Origin: Laccaria trichodermophora
Lineage: Eukaryota; Basidiomycota; Agaricomycetes; Agaricales; Hydnangiaceae
Assembly: GCA_018417955.1 (NCBI GenBank)
Contig: JACTVC010000047.1
Location: forward strand, 62,001 to 126,000
Direction: 5' to 3'
DNA: 64,000 bases
Position numbers and translations under genes: made by a program. Below the pieces are notes generated by a model. The model ran no database searches, was not told where the DNA came from, and saw nothing but the letters and a program-made list of their open reading frames with translations. Shown here piece after piece: positions 54,722-64,000 of this stretch. The number at the start of each line of letters is the position of its first letter. Position 1 is the first letter of the stretch.

Positions 54722-57700
54722 ATGTCTCACTACACTCTTTGTCACTCGCCCACCTCATGGACAGTACGTCTGCAAGTCACTTCAGCTTCATCGCTGGTGT
54801 TCTCGGTTTTGTTATGGCGGTCACCTCTGCCTCTGTGATATAGGATTGGAAGGGAATGCCCAGAGGCCATAGTCAAACAGTGGTATATAGCTAGATTTGG
54901 ATATCTTACATAATATATTGATCTTTTGTCTTGAACCACCACCTTGTCAGCAGTCTTGCCATCCTCTTGCACTACATGTAGTGCTTTGTATAACTGTACT
55001 TCCTACAGTATGCATAATCATGTTGGGCCAGCTGAGTATCTTGTAACTGCTCATTGCTCACTCATGGGTGTTGATCCCAGATCCACCCATTCTTGCCTCC
55101 TCCTTCCCTCTTGGCTTCAGCTATGCGTAGGCAACAGCACGGGTAGGGGTAACCCATGCGGGTTGCGGGTACGGGTACTAGCAGGTACGGGTAAGGGTCA
55201 GGATTTTTGAACCCGTGACCCACCAGACCCGTGATCCTTTTTATGGTACATACGAGGCTGGGATATGCTAAAACTATATACTTGTAGTTTTAGAGTTTTG
55301 ATCCCGATGTTGGATGAATAAACAGAAGCCGAAAAAAGTCAAGCCCTTTATGGCACCTACGAAATCAGCTGGCGACGCCCAGTCATTGAAGTCCAGCACG
55401 AAGTCATCAAAATCCATCACTCAGAAGGCCACTGATGGCCTCAAGAAACTGAAACGGAAAGCTACTGAGCTTCTAAGCCCGAAGAAGAAAAAGGCAGCAC
55501 CATCAGACAGCGGTAAGTTGTTTATAGCACGAAATCTCACCATGAGGCTAACCCTGCATAGCTTCGGCTCCAGCGGCAAAGAGGCAAAACCAAAGGGCAA
55601 CCGTGATTGATATAACCGACAATGAGGACGACGACGATACCGCTGAGGGTGAGAAGGCTGCTGAGGATTCCGATGCAGAATTAGGTTAGCATGAGAGGCA
55701 AAGCCAAAAAGAATACCACTTACAAACATTTAGAGCGCATGAGCAAGGACTGGAAGTCACCTGCCTATGCTTTTTATGAGCCAGTTGTCGGAATCGAGTA
55801 CGTTAGCGGACGTCGATGCCATGCCTTCAAATGTGCGGCAGTCTCCTGCCAATACACGGCGCGTCGCTTCCTCGACACGAAGGACAAGTCTTCGACGGGC
55901 AACCTAATCAAGCACATCAAGAACTGTTGGGGTAGCGAAGTTTGGGCTGCTGCTTCTGAGTGTCGGGACGCTTCGGAAGCACGGAAGGCAATCGTAATAC
56001 CGTTCGCAAAGAGCGGCTCAATCACGGCTAGTTTCGAGAGGAAAGGTAAAGGAGCTGTGACCTATTCACATCGTCAGCATACAAAAACCCAGACAAGTGG
56101 GGCTACTTACCTTATCCTTTGAGCCTTGCTGATTTTTAACAGAGCCGAAATTGTGCGATGGGTGTCGGAAAGTAACCGCCCATTCAAGATCGTCGAAGAC
56201 CGAGGTTTTCTAAACTTAATGAAGACGGGTCGGCCAGGCTATTATATCCCATCGGCCTCGACAGTCTCATGAGATGTGAAGCTGGTTTTTGGGAGGACGC
56301 GTGAAAGAGTCGGAAAGATGCTACAAGTAAGTGTCAATAGCTCGTCGCGAAGAGAGAAAAAAACTTACAACTCACCAGGAATATGACGGACTAATCAACT
56401 TGATTACAGACTGCTGGACCTCACCCAACCATATTGCCTACATGGCACTCATCGGTCAGTTTGAGGTGAAGGGGGTGCCGATAGCCATTGTCCTCGATGT
56501 CGTTGAGCTACCCAAAGTAAGTCCTGTGTTTCTTCTCGACAGGGTTGCACTGAATGTTCGGATAGTCGCACTCAGGACTGAACATGGCGCTCGCATTCAA
56601 GGAGATCCTAGAAGAATTTGGCATTGAACATAAGGTAAGGTGGAAGGGGGAAGATTTACGCACCCCACATAAGTCTGACCAAATGTCAGATCCTCGCCCT
56701 CACCACAGACAACGCCACCAACATGGATACCCTCAGTGACAACCTTGTAGACCAGATACCATCGTATTGGACAGTCAACCGCACGCGATGCTTCACTCAT
56801 ATCTTGAACCTTGTCGCAAAATCATTACTTCGGCAGTTCGACGTCACACCCGATTCAAAAGGTCCAACCGATGGTGATGGAGATGCTAGAAACGAGCTAT
56901 CAGCAGCCGAAAAAGACTTATTAGACCTTGCCAGTGACATCGACCAAGAAGAACTTACGATGGCCCAGCAAGACGATGCCAACGATGATGAGGATGGAGC
57001 TGAGAACGATGAGGACGACGATGGCTGGGTCGACGAAGTCGAAGAGCTGTCTGAAGATGAGCGGGAGGAGTTGAAAGTACATATCCGCCCAGTCAGCCGT
57101 GTTCTCGTTAAGGCATGTGTATCTTGACAGAAGACTTACTAAGCTAACAAGACCACCCTAGCTTTGTAAACTCGCTTTCGCGCTCGTAAATTCAACCACG
57201 ATTCTGCTGCCGGCCTGGAAGTCTTGCCTTGAAGAGTTGGAACAATCCATGAGGATCATGCCCCGCGATGTCTGTACCCGGTGGAATTCAACCTACGATA
57301 TGCTCAATTTCGCGCTCAAATACAAGGAAGCAATCAAAATAATTACCTCAGACTTGAAGAACGACTTGCGCAAATTCGAGCTGAACGACGAGGAGTGGGG
57401 TCTTGTGAAGGAGTTGTCAAACACGTTGATGGTAACGTGACATTAACAAGATAATTCACACACGGCGTCTGACTTTGGTTGTCTTCTTCCTTCACGCTCG
57501 TCTTTCATTTAGATTCTGAAGGATGGGACGGAATTCTTCTCGCGTGGAACACCCAACCTCGCTGCTGTCATCCCGGCCATGGACCACATCGACAAAGAAT
57601 TCACAGAACAAACTCGACCAACCAGCAAAACGCACCCTGCCATCCGATACGCGCTTACCCTCGCAAAGAAGACACTTAATCGCTATTACTCACTAACAGA

Positions 57701-60700
57701 TCATGTCGAGGTATATCGGATTGCAATGAGTACGTTCCGCTTGTTAGGTACCGCGACATTGAACGCTGATCGTAATATTGCTAGTTCTTCATCCTTCGCA
57801 CAAACTCGACTACTTCCACACTGCCAGCTGGCCATCGGAATGGATCGAAACTGCTGAAGCACTTGCGCGTGACGAATACAACAGAACATACAAGAACATC
57901 GAGCTGGACGACGACGACGACGACGACGACGACTTGATGAGTGGAGAATCATCATCAGAGGGGGAGAAGGTATGTACTATGCACAATTCTTCCATCTCAT
58001 TCTGCTAACAGAGTTGCCAGGCCTCGAAGAACATGTTCGATAATCTGCCGGCTTATAAGAAGACCTCAAGATCGCGATCCGCTACCGGTGAGTTCCACCT
58101 CTACCTGACCACCCCGACTGAAAGAGTTTCGAAGCCCCTGCTTTGGTGGTATGAAAAGCGCAAAGTATATCCCCGGCTGTATCGTATGGCGCTGAATTAT
58201 CTTTCTATCCCAGGTCAGCTCACAATACAGTATCTCACTACGTTTTTACTAATCTTTTTTGCCAGCTACCTCGGTTGAAGTCGAGCGGCTTTTCAGCCGT
58301 GGGCGGCTCATCCTCTCTCATACCCGCAGTCGCCTTTCCGCGCAGTCAACCCGCGCCCTCCTTTGTGTTGGTTCTTGGAGTCTTGCTGGGCTTGTGTTGG
58401 ATCAAGATGTGGAGGCAGTGGCCATGCTCGACGAAGTCGCGGGGAAATTGGAGCTTGATAGGCTTGGTGAAGTCCTTGGTAAGACCTACCGAGGTTTACG
58501 GTAGTCATTTGATACAAGTCACGATGATAATGTACATATTTCGTGACCGACTCGCCTACTGATGAATCCCGTGCGGGATACCTGTACCCTCCCAGACCCG
58601 TCACAACCCGTCCTTCCAGACCCGCGGGTACGAGGGTATATACCCTCTCAGGTACAGGTACAGGGAGGTTAAGCAGTACCCGTGGGAGTACCCGTGCCAT
58701 TGCCTAGCTATGCGAGAAGTTCAGAGTGAACACTTCACAATGGTGGGGGCACCGCAGACTTCACCAAAGCATGGTTGAAGTCTGCATTTCTTGGTAGAGG
58801 GAGAGCTGGAGAGTTGTGGGAATGCACCAGCTCATCACAGGAGGAACCTTAGCATGGATGGTAGCTGCTGCTTGCGCTCTTTGCGGCGGGCTTATTACTT
58901 CATGTGAAAGGGCTCATCCATCCTTCAGTTGGATGAACCATTGACTTTAGCTTGTGCTTGCACAGCAGGTTGAGGTTTGTTCGATTGGGGTGCTGCGCTG
59001 ACTCTGAGCAGCTGGGCTTTGGGATTTCGCGACTACGCGGCCTGAAGTCTACTGTGAGGAGAGTTCCTCTCACCTATGTCTGGATTTCGCGACTACGCAG
59101 CCATTGACTTGGTGAGGAGGTCACCTGCAACCAGTGTCGCCTGCTGCTTTGCGCTGCTTCACTGTCTCTCAGACTCCACCTGTTCCTCAACCATCTCCCT
59201 TGTCTTTTAGCATCTAGGCCTCTCAAGAACAGCCAGATGTTCATTGACATCCCTCCAGTTCAGTCTGCTGCTCTGGAAATTATGTGCTATGCCCTACTAT
59301 GCTTCTCTCCCAATCCTTGCTGTTTTCTTGCTTGAGGAATGAGTGTTCTCATCCTCCTTACTTCTCTATGAACTCCCTGGAATGGCTCTTCTTGGTTTCT
59401 GAATGGTTAGAAGGGTTTGGAGTGGTTTTGGGTTGGATGGGGTTGATGGGACATCAAAATGGGACTTATTCACCTCATATCTCGCTAACCGGCGTCCCGA
59501 TTGCTCTCGTCTCTTTTGCGCTGGGAAGCCCTCGTTTATACCTTTCTTTGGACCCCCTGAACTCGCCAAACGGTCGCGTATTGGCTGCGCTTCACCTACT
59601 TCAGCCTGGTATGACTAAAATGGACATATCTCGTCCGTTCTCGGCGAGATCCTCGTCATTCCTTTTGTTCTTTGGCTCGTTTTGAAGCCACGGTTAATGC
59701 GCTTCTGGGGAGCCCTCATACGCGTCAAACGGACGAGCGGTTCCCGTGTTACAGCACCATCCCTCCAACAACCACTTACATGTGACTTGTTCATGTCATA
59801 TCTCGCCGACCGACGCCCCGATTGCTCTCGTCTCTTTTGCGCTGGAAAGCCCTCATTTACACCTTTCTTTCAACCCCATGAACTCGCCAAACGGTCACCT
59901 ATTGGCTGCGCTTTGCCTAGTTCAGCCTGGTATGACCAAGATGAACATATTTCGTCCGTTCTCGGCGAGATCTCCGTCGCCTCTTTCGTTCTTTGGTTCG
60001 TTTTAAAGCCACGGTCAATGCGCTTCTGGGAAGCCCTCATACGCGTCAAACGGACGAGTGGTTCTCGTGTTACAGCACCATCCCTCCAACAACCATTTAC
60101 ATGTGACTTGTTCATGTCATATCTTGCCAACCGATGGCCGTATCGCTCTCGTCTTTTTTGCGTTGGGAAGCCCTGATCCACACCTTTCTTTGGACTTTAT
60201 GAACTTGCCAAACGGTCACCTATTGGCTGCGCTTCGCCTAGTTCAGCCTGGTATGACCAAGATGAACATATTTCGTCCGTTCTCGGCGAGATCTTCGTCG
60301 CCCCTTTTGTTCTTTGGTTTGTTTTGAAGCTACGGACAATGCGCTTCTGGGAAGCCCTTATACGCATTAAACGGACAAGCGGTTCTTGCATTACAGCGTC
60401 ATCTCTCCAACAACCATTTCCCCATTCTTATTGCCATAACCTGCTCACATCGGACGTTCTATAGCCCGTTTTGAACCTTGGACTCGTACCTTTTCGACGC
60501 ATCTATTTACATCGATAACGGACAAAAGGCTGGTCTGCAGCATGCATTTACTCCAGAACTGCAGTTTCTGGGTACTTCCTCTCTATCTCAACGACCACGG
60601 CTCGTCACGATACGCGAATTATACCGTTGGAAAGGCGTCGGTCGTAGCTTTCGAACGGGTATTTGATCTCCAGGAACGGGCCAGAAATCACTACGCTATG

Positions 60701-62996
60701 CTCAAACACATTTTTGGCTACCTCAGGATCTCCCCTCTATTTGGGGTGTTAAGACTTGATTGGAGGACTCTTATGGGCAGGGGAGACACCTCAACTGGTT
60801 GAGAGTTGCTGCTCGTGCATTACGCGGCGGACTCTTCTTCAGTCATGGTAACCTTCTGGCTCTCTCAGAAGGCTGATTGCTGCTCGCGCATTTCGCGGCG
60901 GATCAGTGTGGAGGAGTTGCAGCTCGCGCATTACGCAGCGGACTTTTCTTCAATCATGGTAACCTTCTGAGTCCCTCAGAAGTACTGATTGCTGCTCGTG
61001 AGTTACGCGGTGGATCAGTGTTGAGGAGTTGCTGCTCGCGCATTACGTGGTGGACTCTTCTTCAATCATGGTAACCTTCTGGCTCCTGATTGCAGCTCGC
61101 ATGTTTTGCGGCGGATCAGTGTTGAGGAGTTGCTGCTCGCACATTATGCGGCGGACTCTTCTTCAATCATGGTAACCTTATAGATTGCTGCTTGTGTGTT
61201 GCATGGCCTGTGTCCACTCTGGGGGGCAAAATTTATGACAACATTTTTTTCCCCTCCTTTCCTTCAACCTCTTATCATTCCTACCCAACATGGCACCACC
61301 TTTACCCACTCAGACACCAACTTAGGATCACGGCTTGTAATTTTCCACTGCACGATCTCTTCGCCTCTATCCTCCCTGGCTTGATTCTTGAGATTCGCAC
61401 ACTGGAAAAGTGGGGGGCTGTAGGGGAGTATAGGTGGAAGATGGGAGGAGAGGCGCAAGCCTCTATCCCATTACACACTCCCCACGTCCAGACAACACAC
61501 CACAATGGAAGCAAGCTACATCATCTTGATGGGTAGAGGGAGTTGAGTTGGGATCAACGATCTGAGTGGAGAGGCGCAAGCCTCTATCACACTATACATG
61601 TCTTATACCCAGATCACAAGTATGATGGAAGCATGCTACACCATCTTGATGGGGAAAGGCAATGGAGTTGGGATGGATGACCTGGAAGCCATCCACTTGC
61701 ATGGTTTCCCAGTACTCATGGTTATACATCACTGAAGAGAGAATGGGAGGATCATATGGGTATTTCTGGGTTAAGCTGGGAGCTTACAGTGACCAGCTTT
61801 CCAGATAGCAAATTATTTGGGGCCAAATTTTTTCTTTCTTTTATTCATCTTCTTTGCTTTGCTACATTTTGGTCTCATTTTATCCTGATATTCACTCTGG
61901 GGGGCAAGAGGATTTCTATTCTATTATTCTTCCCCACCATTGTTTTCCTTACATGCCCTCTGGACATTGGGGGGCTTTGTGATATAGGATTGGAAGGGAA
62001 TGCCCAGAGGCCATAGTCAAACAGTGGTATATAGCTAGATTTGGATATCTTACATAATATATTGATCTTTTGTCTTGAACCACCACCTTGTCAGCAGTCT
62101 TGCCATCCTCTTGCACTACATGTAGTGCTTTGTATAACTGTACTTCCTACAGTATGCATAATCATGTTGGGCCAGCTGAGTATCTTGTAACTGCTCATTG
62201 CTCACTCATGGGTGTTGATCCCAGATCCACCCATTCTTGCCTCCTCCTTCCCTCTTGGCTTCAGCTATGCGAGAAGTTCAGAGTGAACGCTTCACAGCCT
62301 CCGCCTGGTGCTGCGCCTATTTTCCTAGCGTTCAGATGAAAATTCTGGATGACTTGCTCAAGGAGACCCAGCAGATTTATGAGCAGGCGGAGACCGAGAA
62401 TTTATTCCCATCTGAAATTTTTCGGAAGATATCCAAGTCAATGCTTGTTAGGTGTGTCTGTTTCTTTCGTCAAGTTTAAATGATTGAAACTTACTTGCAC
62501 ATGTAGTATGGAACAACGCAGCCTCTCACTTCGCAAAGGCACTTACAATGCGACAACCGTCATCCATGAATTTCTTGCTCTTTTCAATGGACTTTCACTA
62601 CGCATCATCCAGCTGTCGTATCGTGTCAAGAAACTCAGGGCTTGCTTGCATGTTAGATTTTTTCATTGACTCCCTTCAAGAACATAACAAATCTCTCCAT
62701 AGACCATCAGCGAGATAGAGCGGAGGAAAAGAATACATGGATCCAACGCCCCTTTGGATCATGGGGGCGCCAATGATACGTCTGTACTATTGCTGATGTC
62801 GATCGATCCCTCCTTCGACCCCGAGTCTGTGCATTGTCCAATTAGCCAACAGTTTGGTGGTAGCTCGGATCCCCGTCAGGGTCAGTCCGCCTCCTGTCCC
62901 ACCGCACCAAGTGAACTTGACAGCACTGTGAGGGATGTTTTGGTTGGACCGGGAGATAGCCATCATCAAGGCAAGTACAGCTCTCCGATCAAATGA
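54722..62996 (+). CDS. Small hypothetical gene whose first intron contains a 7.5 kb nested transposon
   Basis: Four exons (54,722-54,763; 62,336-62,451; 62,507-62,651; 62,703-62,996) join in frame to 198 aa: MSHYTLCHSPTSWT, then MKILDDLLKETQQIYEQAE, FRKISKSMLVRSMEQRSLS, ATTVIHEFLALFNGLSLRII, TISEIERRKRIHGSN and an acidic/Ser-rich tail. Exon 1 follows a TATA box and has a GTACGT donor; the acceptor is TTCAG just before 62,336. Without the LTR element the intron would be about 115 bp. Two further introns are normal GT-AG. I recognise no family. The weakest part is exon 1; the gene could instead start at the ATG at 62,336. If exon 1 is real, expression depends on splicing across the insertion. 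Confidence 0.45.
55128..58706 (+). mobile_element. Nearly intact hAT transposon (3.6 kb) inside the 5' LTR
   Basis: Exact 8 bp target duplication GCTATGCG (55,120-55,127 and 58,707-58,714). Termini TAGGCAACAGCACGGG and TAGGCAATGGCACGGG (from the right). Subterminal regions are full of GGGTACGGGT/ACCCGTACC motifs on both sides, the usual transposase-binding clusters. The uninterrupted LTR sequence (CAGCTATGCGAGAAG) at 62,264-62,280 confirms the insertion site. It encodes a BED-finger hAT transposase (separate entry). Confidence 0.95.
55314..58504 (+). pseudogene. hAT transposase with BED zinc finger; one in-frame stop
   Basis: Multi-exon frame. The N-terminal Lys-rich segment (KKLKRKATELLSPKKKK) looks like a nuclear signal. 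Then a BED-type finger at 55,820-55,925 (CHAFKCAAVSCQYTAR...NLIKHIKNCW), the RNase-H-like core (LINLITDCWTSPNHIAYMAL; LALTTDNATNMDTL; RCFTHILNLVAKSL; RDVCTRWNSTYDML), an acidic insert and the C-terminal dimerisation domain (ALNYLSIPATSVEVERLFSRGRLILS). About ten short GT-AG introns. A TGA at 56,270-56,272 (STVS-stop-DVKLVFGRTRERVG) interrupts an otherwise open frame, consistent with a CGA to TGA change, unless splicing avoids it. Everything else looks intact. Confidence 0.85.
58741..58753 (+). other. Putative primer-binding site of the LTR element
   Basis: TGGTGGGGGCACC begins 1 bp after the 5' LTR. It starts with TGG, complementary to a tRNA 3' CCA. The priming tRNA is not identified. Confidence 0.55.
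59465..60415 (+). repeat. Three tandem repeats of about 322 bp inside the LTR element
   Basis: Units begin near 59,471, 59,795 and 60,115 with TCATATCTCGC followed by GATTGCTCTCGTC. Each contains ATTGGCTGCGCTT, CAGCCTGGTATGAC, TTCGTCCGTTCTCGGCGAGAT and GCGCTTCTGGG. Open frames across them are by-products of the repeat, not genes. Confidence 0.85.
60800..61190 (+). repeat. Tandem repeats of about 110 bp inside the LTR element
   Basis: Repeated GTTGCTGCTCGCGCATTACG, CGGCGGACTCTTCTTCA and TCATGGTAACCTTCTG at about 60,805, 60,920, 61,027 and 61,126. A further duplicated motif GAGAGGCGCAAGCCTCTATC lies at about 61,446 and 61,570. Confidence 0.8.
61978..62296 (+). repeat. 3' LTR (319 bp)
   Basis: TGTGATATAGG...CTTCACA, preceded by the purine-rich ATTGGGGGGC. 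One of three copies of this LTR family in the window (with 54,834 and 21,271). Confidence 0.9.
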
Positions 62997-64000
62997 CAAG
63001 ACTTTTAAAGCAGTCAATCTAGCCAATTTTGCCCCAAGCGTAGGAGCGCCACTCAGCGCCTCAGAAGAGATACCACTCTTCACGCCGGTCGCTGCATCAG
63101 TCCAATGGGTATACTTGAGAAAGAGCGCTGGTAGCACACCGCAACTATAGAAAAATTGATTCGTATTTGAAAGATAGAAAGGAGCACTCACGTCGTCGTC
63201 AAACAAATGTGTTACACTTTGTATTTCCTGTTTTACGACCGCGATCGTATCGAGGACTATACATTCCCTGACAGATTCATCAGGTTTCCGGAGTCTCCAA
63301 CGAGCTGTGGAAGTCCTCAACCTAGTCTTGATTATGCATCATTTCTGAAGCGCCCTCTCTGCGCTGGGCTGTGTTTCTAGGTCGTGATTCATCATGAATC
63401 CGATAAGGTTGGCAAGAAATCCTTGAATCGATACAAGGGATTTCTAGCAATGTTTGGTCTGACGGATGAGCAACGCCAGTGAGGGCACAGATATCTGGTA
63501 AACTCTTTGAAAAAAAATATGTTCAATGGTAAACACGTCAACCTTGAATGTATCGGATAGCTGAAGTTCCTTTAGCTCAGAGACATCTGTATCTCAGCCA
63601 CCCCAATCAAGCACAAGGTGTGGTTGATCAGGAAGGAAGCAACGAGACCATACTGTGCCATTTCGATCAATTCAGCAGGCCATGTTATGCGTTACATGCC
63701 TGCCGAAATTTTGATTTCGGTAGATGGGGGAGATGACCGTTACATAGATTTTTTTCAGCAGATAGAGGAGAATTTTATAGGTAACCTGATCCAAATCGCA
63801 AGGTTTACAATTTTTTTAACTCAAAGCGCTACATAATAGTTAGAGACCAGGAGATTTTTTTAACGATTTTTTGGTGATTATCAAAGCTTTTTTTACATTT
63901 TTTTAATGGATTCGGCACTTGGCCAAAACGACCATTACCTCTGTTACATTTTGGCGATTTGGGAGGGGCCGTTACGCGTTACTGCCGAATTGATTGAAAT
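62997..64000. other. Right end of window, unassigned
   Basis: A 177-codon minus-strand frame (62,787-63,320; LSGAPTLGAKLARLTALKVL) overlaps the last exon of the small gene and contains a possible intron with a GTGAGTGC donor. I could not assign it. From about 63,720 the sequence is AT-rich with T-runs and may be the edge of another repeat. No confident gene. Confidence 0.3.

Larger units (their letters stand above)
54834..62296 (+). mobile_element. Non-coding LTR retrotransposon (LARD-like), split by a hAT insertion
   Basis: Both LTRs are 319 bp: 5' LTR 54,834-55,127 plus 58,715-58,739 (interrupted), 3' LTR 61,978-62,296. They start TGTGATATAGG and end CTTCACA, and by eye differ at one base (CACTTCACA against CGCTTCACA). 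A perfect 5 bp target duplication GCCTC flanks the element (54,829-54,833 and 62,297-62,301). A primer-binding-like TGG(TGGGGGCACC) starts 1 bp after the 5' LTR and a purine tract precedes the 3' LTR. The 3.2 kb internal region (58,740-61,977) has no gag, protease, reverse transcriptase or integrase and is largely tandem repeats, so it must move in trans. The near-identical LTRs indicate recent insertion. Confidence 0.9.

Noticed and set aside
59284..60327. Series of overlapping plus-strand frames suggesting a repeated protein
   Set aside because: They are the 322 bp tandem DNA repeats of the LTR internal region; the frame shifts between units and no domain is recognisable.

Overview
The window looks like nuclear DNA of an Agaricomycete (mushroom-forming basidiomycete). 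Reading frames are cut by many 40-70 bp introns with short consensus ends. Conserved eukaryotic housekeeping genes sit beside agaricomycete-type lineage-specific genes, and there is a large transposon-rich block. Gene models were built by hand from GT-AG (rarely GC-AG) junctions; each spliced model, apart from the partial first gene, sums to a whole number of codons.

Layout. 0-10 kb: an N-terminal exon of a SNF1/AMPK beta subunit, degenerate direct repeats, an intron-containing tRNA-Gly(GCC), three tandem secreted cysteine-rich genes, a hAT-type MITE and the proteasome beta4 gene. 10-17.2 kb: 2-oxoglutarate dehydrogenase E1 and, divergently, the RNA14 cleavage factor. 17.2-38 kb: a degenerate NACHT-like pseudogene, a nested transposon block of at least nine elements, truncated copies of GUT2 and RNA14, and a second NACHT-like copy that is still open. 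38-48 kb: a stanniocalcin-like secreted protein, a double-ARID protein, a lineage-specific gene and intact GUT2 (mitochondrial glycerol-3-phosphate dehydrogenase). 48-54 kb: a Ppc89/Cep57-like spindle-pole protein and an F-box-like gene. 54-63 kb: a small gene whose first intron appears to hold a 7.5 kb non-coding LTR element, itself split by a nearly intact hAT transposon.

Main structural inference: one tandem duplication with breakpoints inside RNA14 (about 16,013) and inside the fifth intron of GUT2 (about 45,986) explains the middle of the window. At 35,330 a truncated GUT2 tail meets a truncated RNA14 tail, exactly the hybrid junction expected. The second unit (35,330-45,987) is compact. 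The first unit (16,013-35,330) has lost the equivalent of about 38.3-44.4 kb and gained roughly 14 kb of transposons. Comparing the two units reveals empty sites, target-site duplications (TSDs) and termini for most insertions.

Most transposons are non-autonomous: hAT-like (8 bp TSDs), CMC-like (3 bp), Tc1/mariner-like (TA) and one Mutator-like (about 9 bp). The most striking is a 3.5 kb foldback element centred on a near-perfect palindrome with about 398 bp arms and a 5 bp spacer. Coordinates of junctions may be off by a base or two, since they were counted by eye.
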